Assembly: GCA_036557365.1 (NCBI GenBank)
Contig: DATBHR010000083.1
Location: forward strand, 94,264 to 158,263
Reading direction: 5' to 3'
Length of the DNA stretch: 64,000 nt
Origin: DATKHR01 sp036557365
Lineage (GTDB): Bacteria; Acidobacteriota; Vicinamibacteria; Vicinamibacterales; CAVVIG01
The notes under the pieces: model-generated
What the model saw: the letters and a program-made list of their open reading frames with translations, nothing else
Databases searched by the model: none
Told to the model about the DNA's origin: nothing
Shown here: piece by piece, positions 7,926-18,388 of the stretch
Position numbering within the stretch: the stretch's first letter is position 1
Layout: every line of letters begins with the position of its first letter
Program-made: the position numbers and the translations under genes

Positions 7926-9320
7926 GCGAAAGGTCGTTTTTCCTATTTCGTCGTAAAGGATCGCCGACGCGATGATGCCGTTGTGAAAGTTCGCGACGTC
8001 GAGCTTTTCGTTCGGCGCGTGCGCGTTCTCGTCGGGAAGGCCGACGCCGAAGAGCACCGACGGCAGCCCGAGCTCCTCTTGAAAGGTCGACACGACGGGA
8101 ATCGAGCCGCCTTCGCGCGTGAACACCGGCTTCTGTCCGAAGCCCTTCTCGATCGCGCGGCCGGCTGCCTGGACGAACGGGTTGTCGTACGACGTCATCC
8201 ACGGCTTGCCGCCGTGCATGCGCGTCACCTTCACTTCGACGGTCTTCGGCGCGACGTCGAGCACGTACGCTTCGAACAGCTTCGCAATCTTGTCGGGATC
8301 CTGATTGGGAACCAGGCGCATACTGACCTTCGCCATCGCCACGGCCGGAAGGACCGTCTTCGCGCCCTCGCCCGTAAATCCGGACAGCAGACCGTTGACC
8401 TCGAATGTCGGCCGCGCCCACGTGCGTTCGAGCGTCGTGTAGTCGCTTTCGCCGTACACCTTCGGGATGCCGAAGTCCTTCTTGTACTTCTTCTCGTTGA
8501 ACGGCAGCGTCGCCCACGCCTGCCGCTCCTCGTCCTTCAGCGGCAGCACATCGTCGTAAAAACCGGGAATCTTGATGCGGCCGCCGCGATCCTTCATCTG
8601 CGAGAGCATCTGCGACAGCACGATGGCCGGGTTCGCCACCGCGCCGCCGAACGATCCCGAGTGAAGGTCGGTCGAACTGCCGCGAAGATCGATCTGGAAG
8701 TAGACGAGGCCGCGAAGCCCGTAGCAGATGGATGGCACTCCTCTCGCAAACATCGGCGAGTCGGAAATGACGACAACGTCGGCGCCGAGCTCGTTTTTAT
8801 GAGCGCGGATGAAGTTATCGAGGTTGACGCTGCCGACCTCCTCTTCGCCCTCGAGGATGAACTTCATGTTCACCGGCAGGCGGCGCGTCTGCTTGAGATG
8901 CGCTTCGACCGCCTTCAGGTGCATGAACACCTGACCCTTGTCGTCGGCGGATCCGCGCGCGAAGATTTCGCCGTCGCGAATGGTCGCCTCGAAGGGCGGC
9001 GAGTCCCACAGGTTCAGCGGATCCACAGGCTGAACGTCGTAATGGCCGTAGAACAGGATCGTTGGCGCGTGTCCGGCCCCGGCGTCGTCCGAAGCGGCAT
9101 GCAGCCAGTCGCCGTAGACGACGGGATTGCCCGGCGTGTCGATCAACCTGACGTTCTCGAGGCCGATGCGCCGCATCTCGTCCGCGCACCATTCAGCGCA
9201 GCGCCTGACGTCGCCCGCATGCTGCGGCAGCGCGCTGATGCTGGGAATGGCCAGCAGCGCCTTGAGCTCGTCGAGGTACCGCTCGCGATTGACGTTGATG
9301 AAATCGATGACCTTGTCCAT
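7923..9320 (-). CDS. M20 family metallo-dipeptidase
   Basis: The 465-residue enzyme belongs to the M20 (PepV/CNDP) metallopeptidases, which cleave dipeptides or N-acyl amino acids using two zinc ions. Metal and catalytic residues are visible: H93 and D95 in YGHYDVQP, the bridging Asp in GSADDKGQ (about 126-127), the general base and metal Glu pair in EGEEEVGS (about 159-160), an Asp in ISDSPMF and the late His in NFHNG. The central segment is the dimerisation/lid domain. There is no signal peptide, so it is cytoplasmic. The MBL-fold gene lies 11 bp upstream in the same direction. Confidence 0.92.
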   Translation of the reverse strand: MDKVIDFINVNRERYLDELKALLAIPSISALPQHAGDVRRCAEWCADEMRRIGLENVRLIDTPGNPVVYGDWLHAASDDAGAGHAPTILFYGHYDVQPVDPLNLWDSPPFEATIRDGEIFARGSADDKGQVFMHLKAVEAHLKQTRRLPVNMKFILEGEEEVGSVNLDNFIRAHKNELGADVVVISDSPMFARGVPSICYGLRGLVYFQIDLRGSSTDLHSGSFGGAVANPAIVLSQMLSQMKDRGGRIKIPGFYDDVLPLKDEERQAWATLPFNEKKYKKDFGIPKVYGESDYTTLERTWARPTFEVNGLLSGFTGEGAKTVLPAVAMAKVSMRLVPNQDPDKIAKLFEAYVLDVAPKTVEVKVTRMHGGKPWMTSYDNPFVQAAGRAIEKGFGQKPVFTREGGSIPVVSTFQEELGLPSVLFGVGLPDENAHAPNEKLDVANFHNGIIASAILYDEIGKTTFR

Positions 9321-9331
9321 GTCGTCTCCGC

Positions 9332-10138
9332 TCAGATCAGCCGCCAGCGGTCGGCATCGACCACCGCCACGCCGTCGGCCTTCAACTTCTCCAGGTGCGC
9401 GCTGACGTTTTCCCGTGCCGCCGGCAGCAGCGCGACATCGAGGCCATCATAGATGCTTTCGGCAATCGCCTGCACGGTGGCGTGCCCGGCTCGCAGCGCG
9501 GCAACGACCTGCGCTTCGCGCTGCCGGCGGTGCTCGAGATACGAAACGATGAGCGTCCGCGGATTCGTGACGGCGGGTCCGTGGGCCGGAAGGAGAATGC
9601 TCGGCTCGAAGGAAAGAACGCGCTCGAGCGATCGCAGGTACGCACTCATGTTTCCGCCGCGGCTCGAATGAATCATGACGGACGATCCAAGGAGGATCAG
9701 ATCGCCGGTGAACATCGTGCGGGTCGGCTCGTGCCAGAAGGCCACGTGATCGGGCGAGTGGCCGGGCGTCGCGATGGTCGTCAAGCGCTCCTCGCCAAAT
9801 TGCAGCTCATCGCCATCGCGCAGCGGCCGCCAGAGCGCCGGAACGCGAGCGTCCGGGGCCGGCCATGGCGCTTTCCAGAATCGTGCGTCCGGATACGCCG
9901 CGCGAAGCGCCGGCGCACCGCCAATGTGGTCAGCATGTCCATGGGTGACGAACACGTCGGTCAAATGCAAACGATGACGTTCGAGCGCCGCCGCAAGATC
10001 CGCCAGGTGTTCCGATCCGCCTACACCCGCGTCGATGAGGGCCGCGGCTCCCGCATCGGACGGCAACAGGTACGTATTGTTGCCGTGACCGGTCATCGGG
10101 CTCGGGTTGGCGGCAAACAGCAGGATCGGTCGCATCAT
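9332..10138 (-). CDS. Metallo-beta-lactamase-fold hydrolase with C-terminal winged helix (LACTB2-like)
   Basis: The start at 10138 gives a 268-residue protein with the metal-binding signature THGHADH (H66, H68, D70, H71), a later His in TPGHSPDHV, the bridging Asp in TGDLIL and a His in LPAHGP. After the MBL domain, a C-terminal region with repeated charged helices (ENVSAHLEKLKADG) resembles the winged-helix tail of LACTB2-like proteins. These are hydrolases, some acting on RNA; the substrate is unknown here. A longer open frame exists upstream to 10231, but it would run through the neighbouring gene, so I used the ATG pair at 10135/10138. Confidence 0.85.
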   Translation of the reverse strand: MMRPILLFAANPSPMTGHGNNTYLLPSDAGAAALIDAGVGGSEHLADLAAALERHRLHLTDVFVTHGHADHIGGAPALRAAYPDARFWKAPWPAPDARVPALWRPLRDGDELQFGEERLTTIATPGHSPDHVAFWHEPTRTMFTGDLILLGSSVMIHSSRGGNMSAYLRSLERVLSFEPSILLPAHGPAVTNPRTLIVSYLEHRRQREAQVVAALRAGHATVQAIAESIYDGLDVALLPAARENVSAHLEKLKADGVAVVDADRWRLI

Positions 10139-10157
10139 GATCTGCGCGGAGGGCCTC

Positions 10158-11414
10158 TCAGAAACTGTAACGCGCCCCGACCGAGACGTTCGAGTTTCGA
10201 TGATACTGCCCGATGAAGTCGTCGTCTTCACCGGCGATGCCGACGCCGCTCACCGTGAACCGCCAGTGCTGTCCGCGCGCCTGCGAGTACTCGGCCTTGC
10301 CGTACAGCCCCCTGCCGTTCTGATGGATTGCGGTTTCAAAGCTCACCGACCGGAGGGGATCGATCGTGTACGAAGCACGGCCGACAATCGATTTCGTCAG
10401 GCCGCGGTCAGGCGCGAACGCCACGGCAGATCGATTGGCCGTCACGACCTCGCCCGCGTAGCCGCCGATGAAGACCCATTCGCCGCTCTGCCGCTCGAGC
10501 TGAATGACATACAGAACGTAGTCGTCCGACGGGACGCGGGACGCTGACTCGACGTCGCGCGAACCGAAGTACTCGGCCTCGGCCTTGAGCGTGAACCATC
10601 GCGTCGGGATGGCCGTGTCGGCCCCGAACGCGCGAATCGCCGGATAGGACCGCAGCAGCGCCACCGTGGGAGCGGGGCCGACGACCTGCGACTCGATATT
10701 CGGAAGGTTATTGAAACCGTTGAAGAACGACGCCGCATATTCGAAGCCGGCGCCGACGTGGCTCCAGCGCGCGCCGATCTGCGATCCGTCCGGAAACCGC
10801 GATCCCAGGTCGAGAATCGGAATGCCCACCGCTTCCTGCGGAACGGCCGTCCATCGCTGGTCGAGCAGCGGCACGCGGCTCGGCGTCAGCCGCGGAACCC
10901 ACACGCCTTCGAATGTATCCGCATCGTGCTGATACGACGCGCGCACGCCCGCCACCGGAAGAAGGTCTGAGGAGATGACGTTGATGAAATCCCGCGGCGC
11001 GAAGCGATCTTCCGGGGTGACGATGTCCGTCTGTCCCCAGCGGATGAACTGCTTCCCGATGTCGACGTTGAAGCCGCCGCCGGAGAGTGTTGCCGTCAGC
11101 CGCCGCGCGGAGAGCCGCGGCCGCCTGATGCCGCGGTCGCCGAAGTCGAGGCGCCACTCGGATTCGACCTGGTCGTGCGAATTCGCGCGGAGGTCCAGTC
11201 CCGCGGCAAACCGCAGCCACCCCGCCGGCTTGATGAAGACTTCCTCCCGAGCGAGGCCGTCACCGATGAAATGCGTCGTGTCGTTCGAGGTCGTCTGCGG
11301 AAAGGCCCAGAGAATCCCCTCGACGAAGCCGCGCTGCGACACGGTTTGTGCCCGCACGTGGGCGGACGATGCCAGCACGAGGCCGCACGCCAGGACGGCG
11401 CCGGCGAGCTTCAT
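10158..11414 (-). CDS. Outer-membrane beta-barrel protein (DUF1302/alginate-export-like) of an ABC-LolA operon
   Basis: The ATG at 11414 overlaps the upstream stop codon as ATGA and begins a clear signal peptide (MKLAGAVLACGLVLASSAHV, cut after about residue 23). The 418-residue mature part is rich in alternating beta strands and ends in an aromatic residue (GARYSF), as in outer-membrane barrels. The segment IRWGQTDIVTPEDRFAPRDF resembles the W-G-x-x-D...P-x-D-x-x-x-P-R-D signature of DUF1302-type barrels. It is the last gene of a four-gene operon with an ABC ATPase, an FtsX-type permease and a LolA-like protein. That suggests an outer-membrane exit or acceptor for whatever those proteins move. 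Confidence 0.75.
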   Translation of the reverse strand: MKLAGAVLACGLVLASSAHVRAQTVSQRGFVEGILWAFPQTTSNDTTHFIGDGLAREEVFIKPAGWLRFAAGLDLRANSHDQVESEWRLDFGDRGIRRPRLSARRLTATLSGGGFNVDIGKQFIRWGQTDIVTPEDRFAPRDFINVISSDLLPVAGVRASYQHDADTFEGVWVPRLTPSRVPLLDQRWTAVPQEAVGIPILDLGSRFPDGSQIGARWSHVGAGFEYAASFFNGFNNLPNIESQVVGPAPTVALLRSYPAIRAFGADTAIPTRWFTLKAEAEYFGSRDVESASRVPSDDYVLYVIQLERQSGEWVFIGGYAGEVVTANRSAVAFAPDRGLTKSIVGRASYTIDPLRSVSFETAIHQNGRGLYGKAEYSQARGQHWRFTVSGVGIAGEDDDFIGQYHRNSNVSVGARYSF

Positions 11415-12175
11415 TGACGCCGGATGGCTTGCAGCGTGAAGTCTTCGTCCTTCAGCGCGACGTTGTATTCCAGCTTGTCCAGCGTCAGCCGCGTCCGGCT
11501 GCCGCGCCTGAGATCCGTCATCTCGAGCTGACGCGCCGTCCAGATGCCCTGGACGTTCGCGATGTCCGAATAGGCCATCCGCCGCACGACGTCGTTCTTG
11601 ACGTAGTTCTCGATGCGAGCGAAGGCATAGTTGTCCTTGCGAATCCACACGATCGATTTCGAGTACTGAGACGACTTCGACTCACGCGGGGTCGATCGAA
11701 TCTTCCAGCACGCGGCACCATCGATCGTATCGTCCCCGTCGAGCGCATAGTCGTACTGATCGACGTCGCGCTCCTCGAGGTCTTCGAAGCTGAAGTCGGT
11801 ACCGAAGAAGCGCGTGGATCGATCCTGCAGGGCGATGCGCCGGTCGCGCTCGATTGCGGGCGTCCACATCCACTGGTCGGACGCGCGATCGGGATGGTTG
11901 ACGACGAGCAGCGCGACGCCCTTGACTTCGGCCGGTGCGGTGAAGCGGAGGACCGATTTGCTCTGGCCGTGGGACCCGAGACGCTCGAACGACCAGCGCT
12001 TGTCGCTGATCTTGCCCTTGCTGTCGAAGACCTGCAGCCGGCCTTCGTAGCGCTGCGATTTGGCGTCCGTGCGCTTCTGCGCTTCCTCGACGACCTGCCG
12101 CGCGTTGTCGGCCGCGTGAGCACCAACGGTCAGCAGGAGCAGCAGGACGATGCAAAGGACCGACGACGGTTGCAT
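11411..12175 (-). CDS. LolA-like outer-membrane lipoprotein-sorting protein
   Basis: The 254-residue product has a signal peptide (MQPSSVLCIVLLLLLTVGAH). The mature protein matches the LolA-like lipoprotein-sorting fold often paired with MMPL or FtsX transporters: early VVEEAQKRTDAKSQRYEG, then WSFERLGSHGQSKSVLRF, PAEVKGVALLVV, QWMWTPAIERDRRI and FFGTDFSFEDLEER. Such proteins are thought to carry lipids or lipoproteins across the periplasm. I chose the ATG at 12175 because the signal peptide starts there; the upstream open frame runs into repeat DNA. Its stop overlaps the barrel gene start by 4 bp, indicating translational coupling. Confidence 0.82.
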   Translation of the reverse strand: MQPSSVLCIVLLLLLTVGAHAADNARQVVEEAQKRTDAKSQRYEGRLQVFDSKGKISDKRWSFERLGSHGQSKSVLRFTAPAEVKGVALLVVNHPDRASDQWMWTPAIERDRRIALQDRSTRFFGTDFSFEDLEERDVDQYDYALDGDDTIDGAACWKIRSTPRESKSSQYSKSIVWIRKDNYAFARIENYVKNDVVRRMAYSDIANVQGIWTARQLEMTDLRRGSRTRLTLDKLEYNVALKDEDFTLQAIRRQ

Positions 12176-12307
12176 CGACACTGTCGCGACGCCATGCCGA
12201 TTCCGGCGACCGGACCGCGCTGCGATGCCGCGAATACAGTCGGTCACCTTCAAACGGCATCGCAGCGCGACAGCGTCGACGCAACCGTCGAACGTATCAG
12301 CCGTGTC

Positions 12308-12377
12308 TTTCCCATCGGGCCTATCCGTCCGATCCGTCCCATCGTTCTTATCCGTCCTACCCGCCCCACCCGCCCTA
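12308..12377 (-). repeat. 9-bp-period array starting at the permease stop codon
   Basis: On the minus strand, the sequence after the TAG stop of the permease reads as 9-bp units such as GGCGGGTGG, GGCGGGTAG, GACGGATAA, GACGGATCG and GACGGATAG. It is related to the array at 1943-2019. The rest of the gap up to the LolA-like start at 12175 shows no feature I can name. Confidence 0.65.
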
Positions 12378-14927
12378 CTCATACTCCAGCGCCTCCACCA
12401 GCGATCCCTTCACCGCCGACTCCGCGGGCCAGATCGCCGCCACGAACGCAGCGGCCAGCATCGTCGGCACAAGGGCCAGGACGGTCGACGTCGGAAACGT
12501 GTAGTCGAGGCGCATGCCGGCGATATCGTGGTGCACGATCTGCAGGACGTAGTAGAGATTGATTGCGCCAAGCACGTACCCGAGGATGAGGCCGAGCGTC
12601 CCGACGCTCAAGGCTTCGAGCCAGATGGTCCTCCGGATCTGTCCGCGGAGTCCGCCGACCGCTTGCAGCACGCCGAGCTCGCGCCGACGATCGGTAATCG
12701 ACACGGTCAGCGTGTTCACGATCCCGAGGATCGCCACGAGCACGGCCACGGCAATCTGCACCGACGTCAGACCGAACCACTGATCGGTGATCTTCAGGAT
12801 GTACGCCTTCACCTCGTTGTTCGTCATCACGAAGACCTGACGCTGGCCGGCGAACCGTTCGATGATGCGCTGGCGGACATCCGCCACGCGCGTCCCGGAA
12901 GTGACGTATACGCGAAACACGTTCACCGAGTCGTCGTGCCAATACTTGATGAACGCGCTCCGGTCCATGAGGATCGTGCCCTGCTGATCTGAATAATCGA
13001 CGACGATGCCCACGATCGGGAGGCGCAGCAGACCACTCGGCGTGGGCAGCTCGAGAATCTCGCCGAGTTTCAGGTGCTGCAGCTGGGCCAGGTTCTCCGA
13101 CACCATAAAGCCCTCGCCCGCCGCGGTCCTTCGATACATGTCGTCCGCGTTGCCCGCGACTGGATCTCTTCGTGCGGTCTGCTGGATGCTGTTGACGTCG
13201 GCGGCGACGAGCATCACCGGGGTCTTTCGGAACGTCACGCGGCCGTCGCGGACCATCTGCACTCGCTCGACTCCGGGCACGCCGGCGATCTCCGGCGCCA
13301 TGTCCGCCGGGAATCGAAACGTCCGCACGACGATGTTCTGCGACGGCATGACGAACAGATCCGGATTCAGCGCGGTTTCCATCCAGTCGATGATGGAGTC
13401 GTAGCTCGCGCGCGCCATCCCGGCGAACGCGACGACGAGCGCCAGCGAAAGCATCAGCGCGGCGACGCTCGCCGACGTCCTCCGCGGGGCCTGGATCAGG
13501 CTGTCCGCTGCGAGGACTCCTTCCACCGGCCGAATCCATTTCAGGACCGGCCTGAGCATCCTTGCGAGCGCCAGCGACAGGAGCGGGCTGAGCAGCAGCG
13601 CGACCACGATGGCCGACATGTATCCGACGTAGAACATCACGCGTGAGGTCGCTGCGACGAGGCACACGATCGACACGGCGCCCAGGACCGCAGCGAGCAG
13701 GGCGCGGAACCGGTTTTCGCCCGCTGAGAGAATCTGATACTTCCCTTTCTGCAGCGCCTGCACCGGATCCACGCGTGCGGCGTTTCTCGCAGGGATGGCG
13801 GCGGCCACCATGCTCGTCACGACGCCGATGACGAGCGCAAGGGCGAGCAGTCCCGGGCTCGTCGCGAGCTCGTCGGCCCGCTGCGCGACGCCGTAGACGT
13901 CGGTGATCAGCGACCCGATCGACGCGGCGATCCCTCTCGCAATGAGGACACCAAACACGAGGCCGCCGACAGACCCGACGATGCCGGTGACCGCGCTTTC
14001 GCCGAGAAACAACCATCGAATCTGCCCACGCGTCGCTCCCAGCGCGCGCAGGATCCCGATTTCCGATCGGCGCTGCGTCACCGCGATCGCGAACGAGTTG
14101 TAGATGATGAACATCCCGATGAAGAGCGCGAACAGGCTCGAGATGCCGACCATCATCGAATATGCCGAGAGCATCGCCTCGAACTGCTGCCCGCGCCCGG
14201 ACGGCGGGTCGACGTCGAAGCCGGGTCCGAGCACTGCCCGCAGTTCCGTTTGCGCCTGCGCGATCGTGTGCCCTTCCTTCACGGCGAGATCGATGCGATC
14301 GAACGTGCGGCCGCGTCCGAACATCTTCTGCGCCGCGTAGATGTCCATGATCGCGAGATTTCCGCCGAAGGCGCTCGTCAGGCCGGACGGCTTCATGATT
14401 CCGCGGACGGTGAAGGCCTTCGGGCCCTCGATGGTGCCCAGCGTCAGGCGCGAGTCGATGGCGAGTCCGTTCTTGTCGGCGAACTCCTTCGACACCATCA
14501 GCGAATCGGGCTGGGCCAGGAACACCAGCGGATCGTCGATGACCGCATCGTCTCCGCTTTCAAGGTCGTAGTCGCGCAGGCTCCGATCCCCCGTCATGTC
14601 GGTGCCGAGCACGAGCAAGTTGCCCTGACCTTTGATGTTCGAGTCGACAACCGCTTCGATGACGGGAACGGCGACGCGTACGGTGGACGCGGACTGCACA
14701 CGGTCGAGGACGCCCTCGTCGAACCCGGCTTCGCCGGCGCTCACCTGCAGCTCGGTCTTGCCCGCGATGCGATCGACCGTGTTCGAGAACGCGAAGAGGA
14801 CGCTCTGATTCGCGGTGTGCATCCCCACGAAGACGGCGACGCCGAGGACGATGCCGGCCGTGGTGAGCATCGTCCGCAGCACGTGCCTGCGAAAGTACGG
14901 CCAGCTGATGAGACGCAGCAGGATCAT
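12375..14927 (-). CDS. FtsX/MacB-type ABC transporter permease, double-domain
   Basis: This 850-residue permease has an N-terminal membrane segment (about 13-35), a MacB-type periplasmic core domain (to about 240) and a first FtsX domain with three helices (about 255-390, including GATRGQIRWLFLGESAV). It then has further helices (about 410-450), a second periplasmic domain and a second FtsX domain at the C terminus (about 720-845, with AVGGLRGQIRRTIWLEAL). Permeases of this duplicated type pull substrates from the outer leaflet, as in lipoprotein or lipid extrusion. It overlaps the ATPase gene upstream by 4 bp (ATGA). With the LolA-like and barrel genes downstream it forms a complete inner-to-outer-membrane route. 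Confidence 0.9.
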   Translation of the reverse strand: MILLRLISWPYFRRHVLRTMLTTAGIVLGVAVFVGMHTANQSVLFAFSNTVDRIAGKTELQVSAGEAGFDEGVLDRVQSASTVRVAVPVIEAVVDSNIKGQGNLLVLGTDMTGDRSLRDYDLESGDDAVIDDPLVFLAQPDSLMVSKEFADKNGLAIDSRLTLGTIEGPKAFTVRGIMKPSGLTSAFGGNLAIMDIYAAQKMFGRGRTFDRIDLAVKEGHTIAQAQTELRAVLGPGFDVDPPSGRGQQFEAMLSAYSMMVGISSLFALFIGMFIIYNSFAIAVTQRRSEIGILRALGATRGQIRWLFLGESAVTGIVGSVGGLVFGVLIARGIAASIGSLITDVYGVAQRADELATSPGLLALALVIGVVTSMVAAAIPARNAARVDPVQALQKGKYQILSAGENRFRALLAAVLGAVSIVCLVAATSRVMFYVGYMSAIVVALLLSPLLSLALARMLRPVLKWIRPVEGVLAADSLIQAPRRTSASVAALMLSLALVVAFAGMARASYDSIIDWMETALNPDLFVMPSQNIVVRTFRFPADMAPEIAGVPGVERVQMVRDGRVTFRKTPVMLVAADVNSIQQTARRDPVAGNADDMYRRTAAGEGFMVSENLAQLQHLKLGEILELPTPSGLLRLPIVGIVVDYSDQQGTILMDRSAFIKYWHDDSVNVFRVYVTSGTRVADVRQRIIERFAGQRQVFVMTNNEVKAYILKITDQWFGLTSVQIAVAVLVAILGIVNTLTVSITDRRRELGVLQAVGGLRGQIRRTIWLEALSVGTLGLILGYVLGAINLYYVLQIVHHDIAGMRLDYTFPTSTVLALVPTMLAAAFVAAIWPAESAVKGSLVEALEYE

Positions 14928-15628
14928 CGCGACGCCTGATACGCGGCGCGGACGTCGTTCGTGACATCAGCGACGACGTGGCCGTCCTGCAGCTTGACGG
15001 TGCGCGCACAGCTCGCGGCGACGGTCATGTCGTGCGTGACGATCACGATCGTCGAGTTGAGCCGCGCATGAAGATCGCGAATCAGCTTGAGGATGTCTTC
15101 GCCGGTTCGCGTGTCGAGATTGCCGGTCGGCTCGTCCGCGAGCAGGATCGGCGGATAGACCGACAGCGCGCGCGCGATCGCGACGCGTTGGCGCTCGCCT
15201 CCAGAGAGCTCGTCGGGCAGATGCGACAGACGATGCCCCAGCTGCACCAGTTCCAGGAGCTCGCGGGCCCGTGCGTCGACGTCCTTGCGCGACCAGCCGC
15301 GAAGGTGCAGCGGCAGCCCCACGTTTTCGAGACACGACAGGGTCGGCAGCAGGTTGAAGAACTGAAAGATGAACCCGATCTTGTCGCGCCGCACTCGCGT
15401 CAGCGCATCGTCTGCGAGCCCATCGAGCGGTTCGCCGTCGACGATGACACGGCCGCTCGTCGGACGATCGAGGCCGCCGACGAGGTTGAGGAGGGTCGAT
15501 TTGCCCGAACCGGACGGTCCGATGATCGAGACCATCTCGCCCTTCGGAATCCGGAGCGTCACGGAGTCGAGCGCGATCACGTGGCGTTTGCCGGCGAACT
15601 CCTTGGAGGCGCGATCGAGCTCAATCAT
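14924..15628 (-). CDS. ABC transporter ATP-binding protein, LolD/MacB family
   Basis: The 234-residue ATPase has Walker A GPSGSGKST (about 37-45), the Q-loop in FIFQFFNLLPTL, signature LSGGERQRVAIARAL (141 onward), Walker B ILLADEPTGNLD (161 onward) and the H-loop in IVTHDM. The features match the MacB/LolD/FtsE group that powers FtsX-type permeases. It is the first gene of the operon with the permease, the LolA-like protein and the barrel. The 140 bp upstream contain a small dyad GTGAA-N4-TTCAC near 15680 and no other clear element. Confidence 0.92.
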   Translation of the reverse strand: MIELDRASKEFAGKRHVIALDSVTLRIPKGEMVSIIGPSGSGKSTLLNLVGGLDRPTSGRVIVDGEPLDGLADDALTRVRRDKIGFIFQFFNLLPTLSCLENVGLPLHLRGWSRKDVDARARELLELVQLGHRLSHLPDELSGGERQRVAIARALSVYPPILLADEPTGNLDTRTGEDILKLIRDLHARLNSTIVIVTHDMTVAASCARTVKLQDGHVVADVTNDVRAAYQASR

Positions 15629-15768
15629 GGGCGGCAGCTTCCGACATCCTGCGTCGCGCGGGCGATGGAATCGATTATGTGAATCATTTCACGAAGTAGC
15701 GGCCGTACCAAGCCCCCCACCGTAAATCATTCGCACTGAGCCGTGTGGGCGATCCTCGTCGTCGTGGG

Positions 15769-16179
15769 CTAATCCGCGGACCGCAGGCGCTCGAGAAGCT
15801 CGCGCGTCGCGTCGGGCAGCGGGATGGGACGCGAGCCCTGATAGTCGTAGCAGACCAACACCGTGCGTCCCTCCGCGACGATGCGTCCGGCTTGAGCGTT
15901 CGCAATCGTGTAAGCGAGCGTGAAACTTGATCGGCCGATCGCCGCGACGCTGAGCGCAACGTCGAGCTCGTCTCCGAAAACCGCCGGCGATCGATAGTCA
16001 CATTCCGCGCGCGCGATGATCACGCGCGAATGCGGCGACGGCGATCCGGTCAGCTCGCGCCAGAAGGTCAACCGGCACTGCTCCAGGTACGTGAAGTACA
16101 CGGCATGGTTCACGTGGCCCATCGAGTCGCAGTCGCGGAATCGTACGGCCAGGCGATGACGGTAAGCGGGCGCAGGCAT
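15769..16179 (-). CDS. Hot-dog fold acyl-CoA thioesterase (YbgC/FcbC type)
   Basis: The 136-residue protein has the 4-hydroxybenzoyl-CoA thioesterase signature FRDCDSMGHVNHAVYFTYLEQ at its N terminus. The Asp and the HVNH segment mark the active site of YbgC-like enzymes, which hydrolyse acyl-CoA thioesters. The remaining hot-dog strands include AECDYRSPAVFGDEL. The substrate chain is not determined. It is divergent from the ThyX-like gene with starts 24 bp apart and shares a bidirectional -10 element with it. Confidence 0.88.
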   Translation of the reverse strand: MPAPAYRHRLAVRFRDCDSMGHVNHAVYFTYLEQCRLTFWRELTGSPSPHSRVIIARAECDYRSPAVFGDELDVALSVAAIGRSSFTLAYTIANAQAGRIVAEGRTVLVCYDYQGSRPIPLPDATRELLERLRSAD

Positions 16180-16185
16180 GCGAGG

Positions 16186-16193
16186 TAGAATAC
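16186..16193. promoter_or_regulatory. Overlapping divergent -10 elements (TAGAAT / TATTCT)
   Basis: TAGAAT at 16186-16191 lies 11 nt before the GTG at 16203. Its partly palindromic complement TATTCT (16193-16188) lies 8 nt before the minus-strand ATG at 16179. One short motif can serve both genes with very short leaders. Confidence 0.5.
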
Positions 16194-16202
16194 CCGACCA
16201 CC

Positions 16203-17824
<1,622 letters not shown>

Positions 17825-17828
<4 letters not shown>

Positions 17829-18364
17829 TCGTTCTTGGCCCAGTAGCGCGCGTACTCGTCGAGGAAGGTCAGCGAGTCGAACGCTCGCATCCGATCGAAG
17901 AACAGCACGCCGTCCAGGTGATCGGTTTCGTGGAGAATGACGCGCGCAGGAAAATCGTGCGCGGAGAGCTCGATCCGTTCGCCCTTGCGATTGAACGCGC
18001 GGACCTTGATTTCGCGCGGTCTGGGAACGCGGCCGCGGATGTCCGGGATGCTGAGACAGCCCTCCCAGTCTTCGACGACGTCGGACCCGACGATCTGGAT
18101 TTCAGGATTGATGATCGCGATCGGATCGTGATCGTGGCTGTCGTCTTCGTCTTCGTCGTGATGATGCAGATCGGCGACGAAGATTCTCACGCTTTCATGG
18201 ACCTGCGGCGCGGCGAGTCCGACACCGTGGTATTCAGCCATCGTCTCGAGCATGTCGTCGATGAGCTGCTGGATCGCTGCGCTGCGAAGATCGGCCTTCT
18301 CGAGCGGCCGCGCTTTCGCGCGCAGCACCGGATGGCCCATGCGCGCGACTTTCAGAATCGACAT
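17825..18364 (-). CDS. def: Peptide deformylase
   Basis: This 179-residue metalloenzyme removes the formyl group from nascent protein N termini. All three family motifs are present: GVGLAAPQ (47-54), EGCLS with metal ligand C103 and HETDH (H145, E146, H149). It also has an acidic histidine-rich stretch at 66-80 (LHHHDEDEDDSHDHD) between motifs one and two, where most deformylases have a short loop. The ATG at 18364 follows GAGG closely and sits 9 nt after a TATAAT. Its stop codon shares CTAG with the convergent ThyX-like gene. Confidence 0.95.
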
Positions 18365-18373
18365 ATACCTCGA

Positions 18374-18381
18374 ATTATACT
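18374..18381. promoter_or_regulatory. Bidirectional -10 element between def and a Nudix gene
   Basis: The sequence ATTATACT contains TATACT (plus, 18376-18381), 7 nt before the GTG at 18389, and TATAAT (minus, 18379-18374), 9 nt before the ATG at 18364. The spacing predicts transcripts beginning at or within 3 nt of both start codons. Confidence 0.6.
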
Positions 18382-18388
18382 GGCGGCC

